Assembly (NCBI GenBank): GCA_018105865.1
Contig: CM030832.1
Location: forward strand, 11,593,656 to 11,657,655
Source of the DNA: Metaphire vulgaris
Lineage: Eukaryota > Annelida > Clitellata > Crassiclitellata > Megascolecidae
Direction: 5' to 3'
DNA length: 64,000 bases
Position 1 is the stretch's first letter. Every line of letters starts with the position of its first letter. Both the position numbers and the translations under genes were made by a program. Positions 23,349-39,804 of the stretch are shown here, in pieces. The notes beneath the pieces are model-generated. The model saw nothing but the letters and a program-made list of their open reading frames with translations, was not told where the DNA came from and searched no databases.

Positions 23349-24889
23349 GTCGTATTTTCGATTATTGTGCTTCTTCACATTCTTGCCTCTAGCTGACGAT
23401 GCGTCCTCTTCATAATCACTCTTATCACGCTTGTGCTGTTTAGTAGTAAAAATCGATCAATTTCTTAATAAAAAAATTCCACACGAGAAAAATATTTTAA
23501 AAACTTCTAAATTCACGCGGAATGGGCGGGAGTCGGAAATGGCCAGGGGCTGGATTGGCAGGACTGTTCTGTCGCAAATAATATTATGGTACTAGAAAAG
23601 CATTCACTCGGCTGTATTATTTAGACATTCATTTGTATCTAATAGTCGCAAAATAGCTTTGGTCCTGTCCTGTTAATGTTTTTCGGTCGTGAGATTTTAA
23701 AACACAATGTCAAGCATTTGGGCGAAATGTCGCTCTTCCGACGCTACACTGGATTTGACAACAATGGAGGATTGCGATTCAAATCAAGGAGTGCGGAGTG
23801 ACTATCGATTGACGCCAATAGCATTACTAATAAAACGGCGCTATAGAAGTTCACAGATGATGATGATGATGATGACGACAACGACGACGACGATGACGAT
23901 GATGATTATAATGATGATGATGATGTAATTGACTACATACAGTCTACAGTCTACACTAACAAGGTCTACAGACTGCATAGCAATTGCCGTGTTTATGCAA
24001 AAGGCTAAGTGTTAGGCGAGAACAGGAGTGTGTCGCCAGAGAATGGTTCTTGTTAGCTGTCGCAGTTTTTGCGAACAATCATCGTGCTTTTCAATAAGTC
24101 ACGAGTAATAAAACCGCATTCATTAGCATGCAGTTATATTCACAGGAGAGAGAGCAACTAGGCGAACATACAGGGCGCAGGTGCAGCGCTGGACTTTTAT
24201 TGGTTCCGTTTCTTAATAATGCGGTGAATATGCCTGGGAAAAAATCAATTTATTCGTGAATATTTGCCATGCTATTATTACACATATAATTTCCAAAGTC
24301 TGTCTGTCTGTCTGTTGTCTGTCTGTCTGTCTGCTCAGTAACCGCGCTCTCATTGGACGATGCGTTGCTATAGGCAACTTTATATCCCATAATCGGCATG
24401 ACGTCATTTTTAATTAATGCTTGCCTGGACGCAGCAATGTATATCTTGTATAGCTTATAGGCCTATAACGTTCTAACTTTGTGTTCGCGTATAGGTATAT
24501 ATCATCATTTTTCTAATCCATCTCTTATCCGTCCCTTTCCTTCTCCCTTCCTCCTTCAATCCCTCCATCCATCCCTCCTTCCGTTCCTCCTTCCTCTTTC
24601 TATTCCGTGCCTCTCTCCTCTCTTCTCTCCCTCCTTCGTCTTTCTTTTCCGTGCCCTTTCATCTCTTTCGTCCCTCCTCTTTTCCTTATCTCTATCCACT
24701 CACTACTCTATCTCTTTCCCCACAACCTCCTCCCTCTCCATCCTCAACTACGCCAAACAAACATGCCCGCTCCTTCTCCCTCTCTTTCCCTTTCCCAACC
24801 CACCCATTCTCCACCAGACCCTTTCCGGCATTCGTATCTCCTCCACGCAAACATGATATCAGATATTCTATTATTTCCAACTCCCTCAT

Positions 24890-25119
24890 GCTTTCAATTA
24901 CTTCAACTTTTCAATGACCATAAAAAATCGCAAGGGCAAATATTTGATCACGTTCGATTATTCCTAACCGAACCAGTCTTTTCACATGGCCAACTATATG
25001 TCGCATTATCTACGTCAAGAAACCCAAGAAACGTCAAAATAATGATCAAACAATGTTCAGGTCAAGAACCAATCACTGGACAAAATCATGCATCATTCAC
25101 CAAAAATATAATATTTTGA
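24890..25119 (+). pseudogene. Helitron helicase C-terminal remnant
   Basis: The + strand frame reads KSQGQIFDHVRLFLTEPV followed by FSHGQLYVALSTSRN and ends in a stop at 25117-25119. This is the last conserved block of the PIF1-like helicase of eukaryotic Helitrons (usual words MTINKSQGQ and FSHGQLYVALSR). In the neighbouring frame ATGACCATAAA (MTI) precedes KSQGQ, so a one-base frameshift separates them. Sequence upstream is a CT-rich simple tract (24520-24800), not helicase, so the copy is strongly 5'-truncated. The conserved Arg after ALS is Thr. No Helitron 3' hairpin plus CTRR end was fixed. Confidence 0.8.
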
Positions 25120-25899
25120 CAAGCATTTTACTGAATAAAATCGTTTTCCATTATTTGTGACCTATCTTTCCCGTCATGATTGATGGCCAATATTACTAGA
25201 CAATTTCACGAAACACAATTATTCGAAACCTTTAGCTGAATTTCTTACAATGACGGACAAAAACAACTTATATAGCCTCGCCTTTCCGTTATGCTTGACG
25301 GGCAAACAGCAGGTGTTGCTAGATTCTTTATATTTGCTAGACATTCGTGTAGTACGTGAAAACACAATTTAGTATAAGCATAGAGTACTGTACTGTAAGT
25401 AAATTCTCTGCCTGGTGATTAATTATCACTGATTGGTCCGATACTGTCAAGTTTACTGCAGCACACTATTTGTCGATGTGGTCTGTTTGTTGTTGAAAAC
25501 GTCGAAATAAATGAAGTATAACTGATTCTCTATATCGACGCTGAGTTTTGAAATGGTATATAACAGTTCTTGGCAGTTTCAGCTCTCTTCTTGGAAAAGA
25601 TTTTCTCAGAAAATTATAACGAATTGCGTTCCGATGTTCTTGAACTCATTTATTTTTGAGAACATATTTCGTTTACGGAATGCTCGGAATTACGCGGAAT
25701 TACTCTGAACAATGTCCTATGGAAAGACTACATGGTGTCTCAGTGAAAAACCCCAGCAAAAAAACTACGATTTCTTAAAAATTCCTAAATATATTTCTAT
25801 CAAATTTGCAATACATGTACAGCACGTATTTCCCTACCTTTCCGTATATTTTCATCTCATCTGCATGCATGTAATCTTGCTATATTGTGAGATATAAAA

Positions 25900-26035
25900 T
25901 TCAAACTTCGATTCTTGCGAATCAACAGACAAAATTTGTTTGATTGGATTCAGCATATTAAACTGTTCCAGCATGGCTCCCCAGACGAGGGGATTGAGGT
26001 CTGTACTGTTTTTAGGCCAAGAGTTTTTGTCAACA
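25900..26035 (-). pseudogene. mariner transposase fragment, inverted part
   Basis: The minus strand reads VDKNSWPKNSTDLNP and WGAMLEQFNMLNPIKQ: the PDLNP region with the third catalytic Asp, and the WGAM block that is absent from the sense part downstream. The missing segment is thus present but inverted and placed 5' of its expected position. Either an internal inversion or two copies joined head to head explains it. Confidence 0.8.
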
Positions 26036-26074
26036 AGTGTGGTCGAGAGGGAAGATGTCGCAGGTTGCATGCAG

Positions 26075-26409
26075 TCATCTGCTTGTTCAGCGAGCTAAGT
26101 TTGCTCCACATGTCATGCATGGTGTCAGCAGGTGTAGGCGTCCATGGAAAGGGAAGGTTGCATTTTGTTGACGAGAAAACATAGGTCAATGAAAACTATT
26201 ACATGAATAAGCTATTTTCGAAATTGGTGGAGGATTGTCAAAATTTGCTGGGTAACGCTTTCGTATTCCAGCAAGATGGGACACTGGCAAACGGAGTGAA
26301 AGTCACACAAGAATGGCTTTGTGAGAGCTGCATCGACCTCATTGATAAAAACTCATTGCGTGTGTTGAAGATGAAGGAGGGCATTTTAAATATTCCATTA
26401 ACTAATTAA
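26075..26409 (+). pseudogene. mariner transposase fragment, sense part
   Basis: The frames read SAGVGVHGKGRLHFVDEK (26120-26180), then KLVEDCQNLLGNAFVFQQDG and TQEWLCESC ending in LIDKNS (26205-26355), then RVLKMKEG to a stop at 26407-26409. This is the mid-to-C-terminal part of a mariner transposase around the second catalytic Asp (the QQDG motif). Normally WPPNSPDLNP follows IDKNS; here the sequence jumps straight to the C-terminal tail, so about 50 codons are missing. An in-frame stop separates the first two pieces. Confidence 0.8.
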
Positions 26410-26694
26410 TTAATAATCACAAGTAAATTACACCCGATGATAATCTTGAGCAATTGTGTTAAGTTGAAAGTTTTGAACAATCAAAAAAATTGTCTCATAT
26501 CTTGATATGGCAAAATTACATGCAAATGAAATGAAAATATAAAGAAAGGTTGGGAAATATACATGTGCCATAGTCTACACGTATTGCAAATTTGATAGAA
26601 ATATGCTTAGGAATTTGTAAGAAATCACAGTTTTTCTGCTAGGGGTTCTGGGACACCCTTTACATATCAGCAGTTGCTATTTGATAGTGATAGC

Positions 26695-26846
26695 CAGGCC
26701 CGTCGGAACTGGGGTTGCAGGGGGTGCAACACTGCACCTCCTGGAAGGCTAAAGCTTTCATAAGGATGAACAGCTAAAAAACATATCAATTTACCGAGTG
26801 GCCAATGAAATGCATCCCCTGCTAAAATTTCGTTCCGGCGGGCCTC
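26695..26846. mobile_element. MITE, CAGGCCC family, 152 bp (copy 2)
   Basis: Ends CAGGCCCGTCGGAAC and GTTCCGGCGGGCCTC; flanks gtgatagc and gtgacagt match 6 of 8. It shares ends and a CAGGGGGTGCAACACTGCACC-like segment with 12710-12913. Confidence 0.72.
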
Positions 26847-26864
26847 GTGACAGTAGTAGTAGTA

Positions 26865-27697
26865 CACAGAGAAAAATTTGTGTAACGTTACGATGAATTT
26901 AAGTGTAAATGTTACCTTAGTCGAGTAACCTACGTGTAACGTTACACCAGGTTACACTGAAGTGTATACCGAGAAAATTTTGTGTAACGTTACGATTAAT
27001 TTAAGTGTAAATGTTACCCTAGTCGAGTAACCTATAGTGTGGCGAAATCAAAAAATAGCAGTGAAAAGAATTAATAATCAATAATAAATAAGTCTGAGGT
27101 CCTATAGAAATAATACATAGATGATAATTACCCAAATAGCGTAGAGAAACAAAGTAACAAGTATTCTGTATATGGCGCAAAACGTTAAGGAAAGGGAGCA
27201 ATATTAGGATAGTGAATTTAGCACACCTTTCTATCGCCGGTTTAGAACTCCCTAAATAGCGGTACAGATTTTGCAGGCAACGCAATATTAATAGGCCTAT
27301 ATTAAATATGACCCTACTTTTGCTTTCTGTGTAAACTTACTTTTTGCTTTGTTATGTCGCTTTGTACTTTTGTATTTTGTATGTATCCACTATTCCACTT
27401 TAAAACAATTTGGGGGAAAACTTAAACCAAGTTTTCCCGAATTTACACCAAGGCATGGTGTCAACTTTACACAATGTTAATGTAACCCTACTCCTGCTTT
27501 CGGGGTAAATTTACTCCAAAATTTGGGGTTAACTTACACCAAGTTTTTCCGAGGTTACACCAAAGCATGGTGTCAACTTTACACCTGGTTCGCGTTTTGA
27601 GTACACCATCGCTTGGTGTAAGGTTACACCAAGCGATGGTGGCAGCTGAATTACCACCAAGTCTTGGTGTAACGTTACACAACTTTTTTCTCCATGT
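26865..27697. mobile_element. Inverted-repeat element with GTGTAACGTTACAC motifs, 0.83 kb
   Basis: Outer ends ACACAGAGAAAAATTTGTGT and ACACAACTTTTTTCTCCATG are inverted. The first 170 bp hold a 103-bp tandem duplication (starts 26869 and 26972). The right third repeats TTACACCAAG/CTTGGTGTAA palindromes. No coding frame. The superfamily is not assigned; a flanking TA is shared. Confidence 0.65.
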
Positions 27698-27796
27698 ATA
27701 TATATAGTTGTTGTTGTTGTTGCATCGAGTTGCAGCTTCTTAGCTTCACTTAGTTTTCATGTTAGTAATTGGTCATTCGTTTTTTTGCGATATGTA

Positions 27797-27972
27797 GTAT
27801 ATATATATATATATATATATACAGCAACGCTTCAACATGATTGCCTCTGAAGGAACTTTTTCTGCCCCTGATTCGGATCTAGACAAGAGCTGAAAATAAT
27901 GCATCATTTTCTTCTGTCACCAAACACTTTTTTCTCATAAGTCCCTCGGGAAGAGGACTAAGTAAAAGAGGG

Positions 27973-28018
<46 letters not shown>
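27797..28018. repeat. Two (TA)n microsatellites
   Basis: 27797-27821 and 27975-28018, separated by unique sequence. Confidence 0.9.
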
Positions 28019-28020
<2 letters not shown>

Positions 28021-28587
28021 GATTTCAATATCACGCCTCTTCGCGTATAGAGCTTGCAGCTGCTGAGCTATCGAAGCCATCAGTGAAACAGAAGCATTCG
28101 TAATTAAACATGACACGAAGTGTCGCTCTGTTGCGGCAACATTCAATTACGAAGGTGAACGAAAACCGTTCGTCTTCCGGTCATCAAATATTAACGCTTT
28201 CAGATGGCTTTCAGACAGTTTCCAGATGGAAGCGAGAGCGCTGGCTGCTTCGTATCCGTGTCCTCCTCCGATTCCTGCAGGACATTCGATTCCACCCGCC
28301 CGCCCGCACGACCATAGATGGAGCAACGCCCGGTTAAACCAACTCTGCCTACGTCGATGACATTCTGGTCTATTGCGTGCACACGGTGATCATTGGTCGA
28401 GTTTCTCTGTTTAGAATAATAATCTAAGCTTGCTGTATTTATGGGAGCAAAACGGGAACCATCCACGCCCTTCCCCCTCCCCAGTCTCAACGCGTGCGTG
28501 ACAATATCTCGTCACCCGATTGTTGTTATTGTTGTATGGGAGGAAGGGGGCGAATGCGTCATGCTGTCACTTTTCACAGACGCTTCG

Positions 28588-28606
28588 TGACGTCATAATG
28601 ACGTCA
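28588..28606. promoter_or_regulatory. Two tandem consensus CRE palindromes
   Basis: TGACGTCA occurs at 28588-28595 and again at 28599-28606, with centres 11 bp apart, close to one helical turn. Full CRE palindromes bind CREB/ATF factors; a phased pair is unlikely by chance. The element lies in the intron between Ig1 and Ig2; its target is unknown. Confidence 0.55.
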
Positions 28607-30137
28607 TGAACTCATATCGGCAAGATAGAAGACGGATAGGACTAGTCCTGTTTCAATCGGCAGACCAGTCACAGCACAGTCCATCCTCAACCTAACCATG
28701 TCGAAATTTTCTTAATGTCTCCAAAGTGGCAAAGAATTGAAGTCGGGACAAAAACGGGACGGACATTTCAACACGGGATAAAAACGGCGTACTTCTTTGT
28801 GTATTCTGAAAAAACCCGGATGGATGGTCACCTTAAATTAATCCTATAATTTTAACAAGGCCGTGGCCAGAAATTAATTTTTGGGTGAGTGGATAACTCC
28901 ATCACTTCGTTACGAATTTTGTATATACTTCATCAATTATTACATTTCTGATCAAAGGTTTTCGTGAGGAAATTTCGGAGGACGTGTGAACGTCAAAAAG
29001 CGCATAACTGCGTCGCATCTCTTGTTTCTGTTGTCAATTGTAGTGCGAGCGGCCAATTGAGTCTAGCAGCAGCAGTGGCGGGCAATTATGTGCGGCTACT
29101 GTTTTAGAATATAAAAATGTTCACGCAAACAGTAAGACTCCGTTAGAGACGAACTCAGTTAGCATGGATCCTCGTTTTACACGAGACCGTTCTATTTCGA
29201 CCGTCTGAGACTCAATCGGTTTTGTAGGACTCTGGTTTTCGATTAAATGGAACGCTTTTACTGCTGTCCCCTAAGTCTGCGTTTTAACGACAGACGAAGT
29301 AAATACATAGAGATAGAGAGAGAGAAAAAGAAGAGAGAACGAAAGAAAAGATAGTAATAGGGAGAAAGAGAAAGAGAAAGAGAAAAGAGACAGACATGCA
29401 GAAAAGGAGAGTGACAGACAAAGAGAGAGACAGAGCGAGAGAAAGAGATAAAGGAAGAGAGACAGACAGACACACAGAGAGAGTAAACCGAGGATCCACG
29501 CCAAAGTCCGTCTCTAACGTTTATAAAGGAGACCGAGAAGGGATTTAATTGAGTCATACAAAGTAAAGTATTAACAAACAAAATGGAAGTGCCAAGAGAA
29601 CGGGTTTTTACAACAAAACAGGGTGATGGAACCCGAGAACATAAAATGAAACTATTTAAGAAGCGGTTTGGAAGTTGCAAGCAGCATTTTTAGAAGTGCA
29701 AGAGTGGTAGACAGATGGAATGAATTGGACGAGAAGATAGTAATGGCTACTAGTGTAAATGATTTCAATATAAATCTTAGCACCATAGGATACTAGATGG
29801 GATGGACATAGTGGTCCTCACACAGAGCAGACCCTGCTGAACAACTTTAAACCTTCAGTATGCATCCTGGTTGATTCTCTCCTACTAAACGGGGAAAAAT
29901 TACAGGAGGAGAAGAAAATCCGCATAATAATCGGCGAATTGGCGTCGGAGATTGAATCGTGAAGATTTAAAAGGAGTCTGTGGAGATCTGTGAGTTGTCA
30001 GACGAAGAATCCTTAAGGAGGCAGATGAAGAAGACCGCTATTCAGAGCGTCGTTTTCTTCGTCCGGCTAATAGAACCTTGATTTGAGTCAGTCATTTCAC
30101 GTATTTCTGAAGAGAGTGTCCCTTAATTTGTTCGTGT

Positions 30138-30209
<72 letters not shown>

Positions 30210-30850
30210 GTCCCTCTTCTCGGACATCTAGCAGACGCTAGATATGCTGCGTGAGTGACCGTTGTCCCATGCGTTTCACTTCAATAATCTTTTAGCAGCA
30301 GAACACGCCGCATATGCCTTGAAAGACCTTTATATGGCGCCATTATATTATTGCATTCAGAATCGGTCGATGGAGGTCGAAATATTCCTAACGAAATTTG
30401 CCATCTCATTGCTACACAGCGTTGTAGAGATCGCAGCCATATGGATAGATTTGTAGCTGTAAAAGTAAAATGAAGAATGCAGACAGACAGACAGACATAC
30501 GCAGACTCACTCGAACAGACAGAAGAACTAGAAATGAGAGACAGAGAGCGGGGGAGATGAGAAAAATTTATACATAAAAGCTACGAAAAGCTGGCAATAT
30601 GCCAGCAAAGTCGACGTTCTTCTCAAAAAGATCAAAGATCGTTGCTACGTCTCCACCATCAGCCGAACGAACGACAAAATAACAGTGACTTGGAGATAAA
30701 ACCCAACCCAGGTATAGATAGGTCTACGCTGCTTAAGTCGATGAAATTCATGAATATTTCTGCGAATGCTTTAGATTCTACTATCAATGAAGATAACCAT
30801 GTGTGTTCTGTGCTGTGTATATGCAAAATTGGTCGTGTTTTGCTGAAAAG

Positions 30851-30921
<71 letters not shown>

Positions 30922-32009
30922 GAGTTGTTCATTGTTTTAATCGAGACGTTAAAGTTTGGTGCGAATTTTAAGTAAGTAATTAAGTAGAATCTCGCGGATT
31001 TATGTAGCGCTTTGTAAGCAGCTCAGCAGTAGCTAATTATTCTTAGGCCCTAATGACAGCTTCGGTGACTGTCACGAGAAAAGGTGAAGACAATGTCGAT
31101 CGAAAGAGGGCAGTTTTTATTCGATGTTTACAGTACGATCAAAGATACTTCTTCAGTCGGTCTCTTTGTTCGTCGTCTCTTGTTATAAACCTATTTTAAC
31201 CTCTTATGGCTCATGCTCCTTAACTCCCTTCGTCCTGTTTGGATTATTGAGAACTACGGGGACTCGAAAACAGGAGAGTTCTGTTGACCATGACCGAAGC
31301 CCAAAGTTCACAAGACTGAAGGAATGGGAGACAGCCATGCCTCGTGTGGCCGAATCTTTTGATTTAATATTCGCGATTGCTGTTGCGAAGGTGTTCCACC
31401 GCAAGCCCTGTCTTCATCCTCGGCTTTCGTAACCATGCCTGGATCCGTTGCCATCTTTCTGTTACGCCTGCCTTTTGCTATTCATCAGCGTTTCAATGCA
31501 TTTCAATGTATTCCCAGTTTGGCGCAGCGGACCGGACTTTCAAACTTTCCATTCACGACACTCGAAGATCAATTGAATCGAGTTAGAACGGAAGTTGAGT
31601 GCTTTGCTGCTGAGTGACGATGTTTCTGTTTACATTAGAGAGGACTTGCCGTCTGATCAGGGTTATTTCTAGGATTATCAATTTTGGGCGGGGTGTCGGT
31701 ATATTCTGGGAGGGGGTCGTTCTCTGTTGAAAAGTCTGACAAACCCAAAAGGTCATCCCTGGCTCAGATTGGGGGTGGCGGTCTCAAATTGGGGAGGGGT
31801 GTTGCGCGGGTTTTAGGGGTGTAAAAATATCCCTGCGTCTGATACGCCCCATGGGTAGAGATAAGCGCAGAATGCTACGCACTGGCGCATACTGTAACAA
31901 CAGCTTCTTATGGAAACGGCGTTCTGTTTTAATTCGAATAGGGCAGACAACTTGCCGACGATACAGCTTCGAAATTTGCTAAAATAATTCGTGTGTGTAT
32001 CTCATATGC
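28607..32009. other. Intron, simple repeats, no gene
   Basis: (GA)-rich 29300-29480, (TC)n 30141-30199 and (GA)n 30857-30926, plus one MITE at 31658 (listed separately). Short frames around 30260, 31124 and 31435 carry no family motif. Confidence 0.5.
31658..31835. mobile_element. hAT MITE, CAGGGTTATTTCTAG type, 178 bp
   Basis: Ends CAGGGTTATTTCTA and TAAAAATATCCCTG; perfect 8-bp duplication cgtctgat (31650-31657 and 31836-31843). GGGGGTGGCGGT-like G-rich interior. Confidence 0.9.
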
Positions 32010-32017
32010 AGTTGTAA

Positions 32018-32323
32018 CAGAGACGGTTCCAAGAATTCTTGGTAGAGGGATGCAATTAATTTCTGGGATGTTGGTGGGAGGGATGCAACGAAATCCAGAA
32101 AAAAGGTCGACAAGCAAAAAAGGTCATTAGCAGTGTTTTGGCCAGTAAGTAATATAACTGAAACTTACCGAGATATGGCTGACAAGCAAAAAGGTCACCA
32201 GCTTCGTTTTGCACACAAGAACAGCGGCTCTAACACGTTAACCCCTAAAAACGCTGACAAGCAGAAAAAGCTCGGTGGGAGGAGAATGCATCCCCAGTCA
32301 TCCCCAACGTGGAACCATCCCTT
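32018..32323. mobile_element. hAT MITE, CAGTGGCGGTTCCA family, 306 bp (old copy)
   Basis: Starts CAGAGACGGTTCCAAGAA and ends AACGTGGAACCATCCCTT. The interior GACAAGCAAAAAAGGTCA and GGAGAATGCATCCCC match 43031-43358 and 48185-48480. The flanks agree 5 of 8. Confidence 0.78.
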
Positions 32324-32476
32324 AGTAACAAAAAAGAGTAGGTTTTAAATTTCATACTCATTGTATTCCAATGAGCGTCCATAGAATTCAGTGTTTTAAT
32401 GATTGAGTCGCGCATTTTTTATCACGTGAGCGTCATTAAAAGCGTAGACTACTAGCAATCACTCTGAGACTACGAT

Positions 32477-32800
32477 TTGAGCGATGCTAAACTGAACAGG
32501 TCCTTGAACACGATGAAACCGAAACTGCGGATGCATATGTACACCTGTCTGGACTCTGGAAGCACACGGCGCCTGCTGATGGGTATTTTTGAGACACTCC
32601 TCAAGCGACTTACGAAAAGACTGTCAAGTGAGAATGCCAAACAATTGTCTGAGGAGTTTCCTCCTACGACTAATGAGTCCTTGTTTGCATTTGCATACAT
32701 AGATGTTCAGATGGACGTGATTTTTAGAAGGAGAGAGAGAGAGAGAAAGCGCGCGACTCACAGAAAATCGCATACTCAATACATAGAATACACAGTTTGA
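32477..32800 (+). other. Unrecognised 107-aa open frame
   Basis: The frame has mixed, protein-like composition up to a GA-repeat-derived tail (RRRERERKR), including GIFETLLKRLTKRLSSENAK. I do not recognise a family. Splice borders are not convincing and the end is a microsatellite, so it may be chance or an old retrocopy. Confidence 0.2.
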
Positions 32801-32882
32801 AAACTTATCTCCAACGTGTCTCACCGTAGTGGCTGTTGTGAGATTTGAAGCATCAGAGATGTATGGTTTGCATGGTAATAAC

Positions 32883-33305
32883 CATAGTTGTGAAGTTTAA
32901 AGAAATTTTTTTAAAGTTCATAAAAGTTCAGTAAAGTTAAAGAAAATAAAGTTCGGAAAAGTTAATAAAAGTTCAAATTTCCAATTTAGTCGTCCTCGTC
33001 AGATGACTCAGTTTCAGAAGACCAATCGATGTATTCATCGGCATAGCAGATGTTTTCGATCTTATCCACCAGTTGTAAGTTGCAATGTACTTTGACAATC
33101 TTCTCAACTGTCTCTCATGAGAGTCTGTTGCATTTTTTTGTATGTATAAATCCAAATGCTGACCAATTTCTCTCACATGACCCGGCCTTTGCAGTGATAA
33201 TTCCAATTGAACTTTATGAACTTTAACGGCTTATCAATTCAAAACGTTCAAACAATAATAAAGTTCAAAACGCTTGAACGTCACAACTCACAACTAGGCC
33301 CTATG
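32883..33305 (-). mobile_element. Internally deleted hAT element with transposase tail
   Basis: Inverted ends around TAGTTGTGA (32887 and 33290) and AAAGTTCATAAAAGTTCA-type subterminal repeats. Flanks gtaataac (32875) and gttataac (33306) match 7 of 8. It is inserted directly after a 55-bp sequence that recurs uninterrupted at 34737-34793, which supports the left border. Confidence 0.65.
32986..33204 (-). pseudogene. hAT transposase C-terminus, one stop
   Basis: The minus strand reads CERNWSAFGFIHTKKCNRLS, a stop (TGA, likely from CGA Arg), then ETVEKIVKVHCNLQLVDK, and DEYIDWSSETESSDEDD before a TAA. This is the hAT dimerisation-domain tail (ERNWSxFxxIHxKxRNRLxxERVEKLVxxxxNLRLLD). Only the last 70 or so codons are left of a transposase normally several hundred residues long, so it cannot act as an enzyme. 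Confidence 0.82.
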
Positions 33306-33313
33306 GTTATAAC

Positions 33314-36280
<2,967 letters not shown>

Positions 36281-36286
36281 AATTTT

Positions 36287-36425
<139 letters not shown>

Positions 36426-37055
36426 ACTTCTTTAGCGCCATTGTAGTAGTACAACTCCACCAGTTGAAGGTCGCTTCAGTGAATAATCGTAGTCGTGATC
36501 TTGTCCGTGGTGAATCGAGGTTGTAATCCAAAGGTCAGTCCGTACCTCCAGATTCCAGGTTAAGGCGGATATGCAGTCAGGAATAGATGTGTTTTAAGTA
36601 GTGCTTGGATGGTACACTGGTTGTGCGATTACAAAGAAAGATACGTTTCAACGACCAATCTTCGACGTTTTTTTCATTTCGCGCGACTGTGAACAGCCGT
36701 CGGCTTACTCAGCTCACACGCAAACGCAGCACTATTCATTTAATCTATTTACTTACTTACCAAATCATTACACTATGAAACTTAAAGTCTCCTTGAAGAG
36801 AGAGAGGGGTTGCAGTTGTACTACTGTAGTAACGCATTTGCTTAGTATAAGATATGAACTGTGTTAAGCGCTCTTGTTTTTAATTCTTAGCTTTGTTTTA
36901 CTGCGCTATACAAATTGTCAATAAATAAGTAAATAAATAACTAGCGCATGTGCCAAACTTAAAGACAGGAGGACATAAGTAAAATAATCTGTTGGCCTCT
37001 GAGTCCACAGCAAAGAAACAGCTCTTAAAGTATATAAACGCCACACGGTTCGTAC

Positions 37056-37216
37056 AGGGGTAACCAGTGTTTACCAACAAAGTCCGGTTGCTCCGCCCAC
37101 TGGTAGGCAGAAACCATAGAAACCATTGTCGTCTATTAATAGACGCCAATGGCAGAAGCAGGTTTCTAGCTGGTGGGCATAGATCAGTGACCATAGAGAT
37201 AGTTCTGGAAACTCCT
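37056..37216. mobile_element. MITE, AGGGGTATCCAG family, 161 bp (copy 2)
   Basis: Ends AGGGGTAACCAG and CTGGAAACTCCT; the interior matches 11627-11809 closely but has small internal deletions. Flanking dinucleotides differ (AC, AT). Confidence 0.75.
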
Positions 37217-39233
<2,017 letters not shown>

Positions 39234-39241
39234 ATCGCCAC

Positions 39242-39518
39242 CAGAGACGTCATTTCACTGTTTTTCAGGGGGGGGGGCAAGACACTTTCGACCGGTCAAG
39301 TTTGCAAAAAAGTTGGCGACCTTTTTTCAGATTCCAGATTCGACATCAAGCCCTCCTTTAAGGGTTGATGACTTTTTTGCTTTTCTGTCTTTCTACCTAT
39401 TTAGCCAGCCAATTTACATGTAAAAACTAAATAACACAAACATTGGTGGAAAAAATGTTTCTTCTAAAAATCAGGGGGCAACGGCGCCCCGACCTGCCCC
39501 CCCCAAATGACGTCTCTG
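39242..39518. mobile_element. hAT MITE, CAGAGACGTCATTT family, 277 bp
   Basis: Ends CAGAGACGTCATTT and AAATGACGTCTCTG; perfect 8-bp duplication atcgccac (39234-39241 and 39519-39526). It carries a run of nine or more G on the left and C on the right. Confidence 0.94.
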
Positions 39519-39636
39519 ATCGCCACTATTAGACCAATATTGATTGCAGTGCACACGAGTTCAATAGGAGAAACGCCAGTCTTGTGTCTATCATTGTCGT
39601 TCTGTTGGAGTTGTCTCCGCAAGAACCTATTAAACT

Positions 39637-39804
39637 CAGGGGCGTAGCCAGGAATTTGATTTGCGAGGGTATAAATATTTTGGGTGGGTATAAATCTTAA
39701 CTATAAACCACATAAAACCACATGTAAATCACATAAAAAACTTTAAGGTAGACTGATTTGGAGGGGGTATATATACCGATATAACCCCAGTCGCTACGGC
39801 CCTA
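39637..39804. mobile_element. hAT-type MITE, CAGGGGCGTAGC family, 168 bp
   Basis: Starts CAGGGGCGTAGCCAGG and ends CAGTCGCTACGGCCCTA; flanks attaaact and attaatct match 7 of 8. Confidence 0.85.

Larger units (their letters stand above)
25731..26660 (+). mobile_element. Rearranged mariner element, 930 bp, with long inverted arms
   Basis: TA dinucleotides (25729-25730 and 26661-26662) flank ends whose inner sequences match as inverted repeats over about 165 bp (25731-25897 against 26485-26660), including AACCCC and TTCTATCAAATTTGCAATAC. The interior holds mariner transposase pieces in two orientations (next entries). The right end CAGAACCCC/GGGACACCC is the usual mariner GGGTGTCCCAGAACCCC terminus. 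Confidence 0.8.

Noticed and set aside
24479..24856. Pro/Ser/Leu-rich frames upstream of the Helitron remnant
   Set aside because: CT-rich simple sequence; only the part from about 24890 has helicase motifs.
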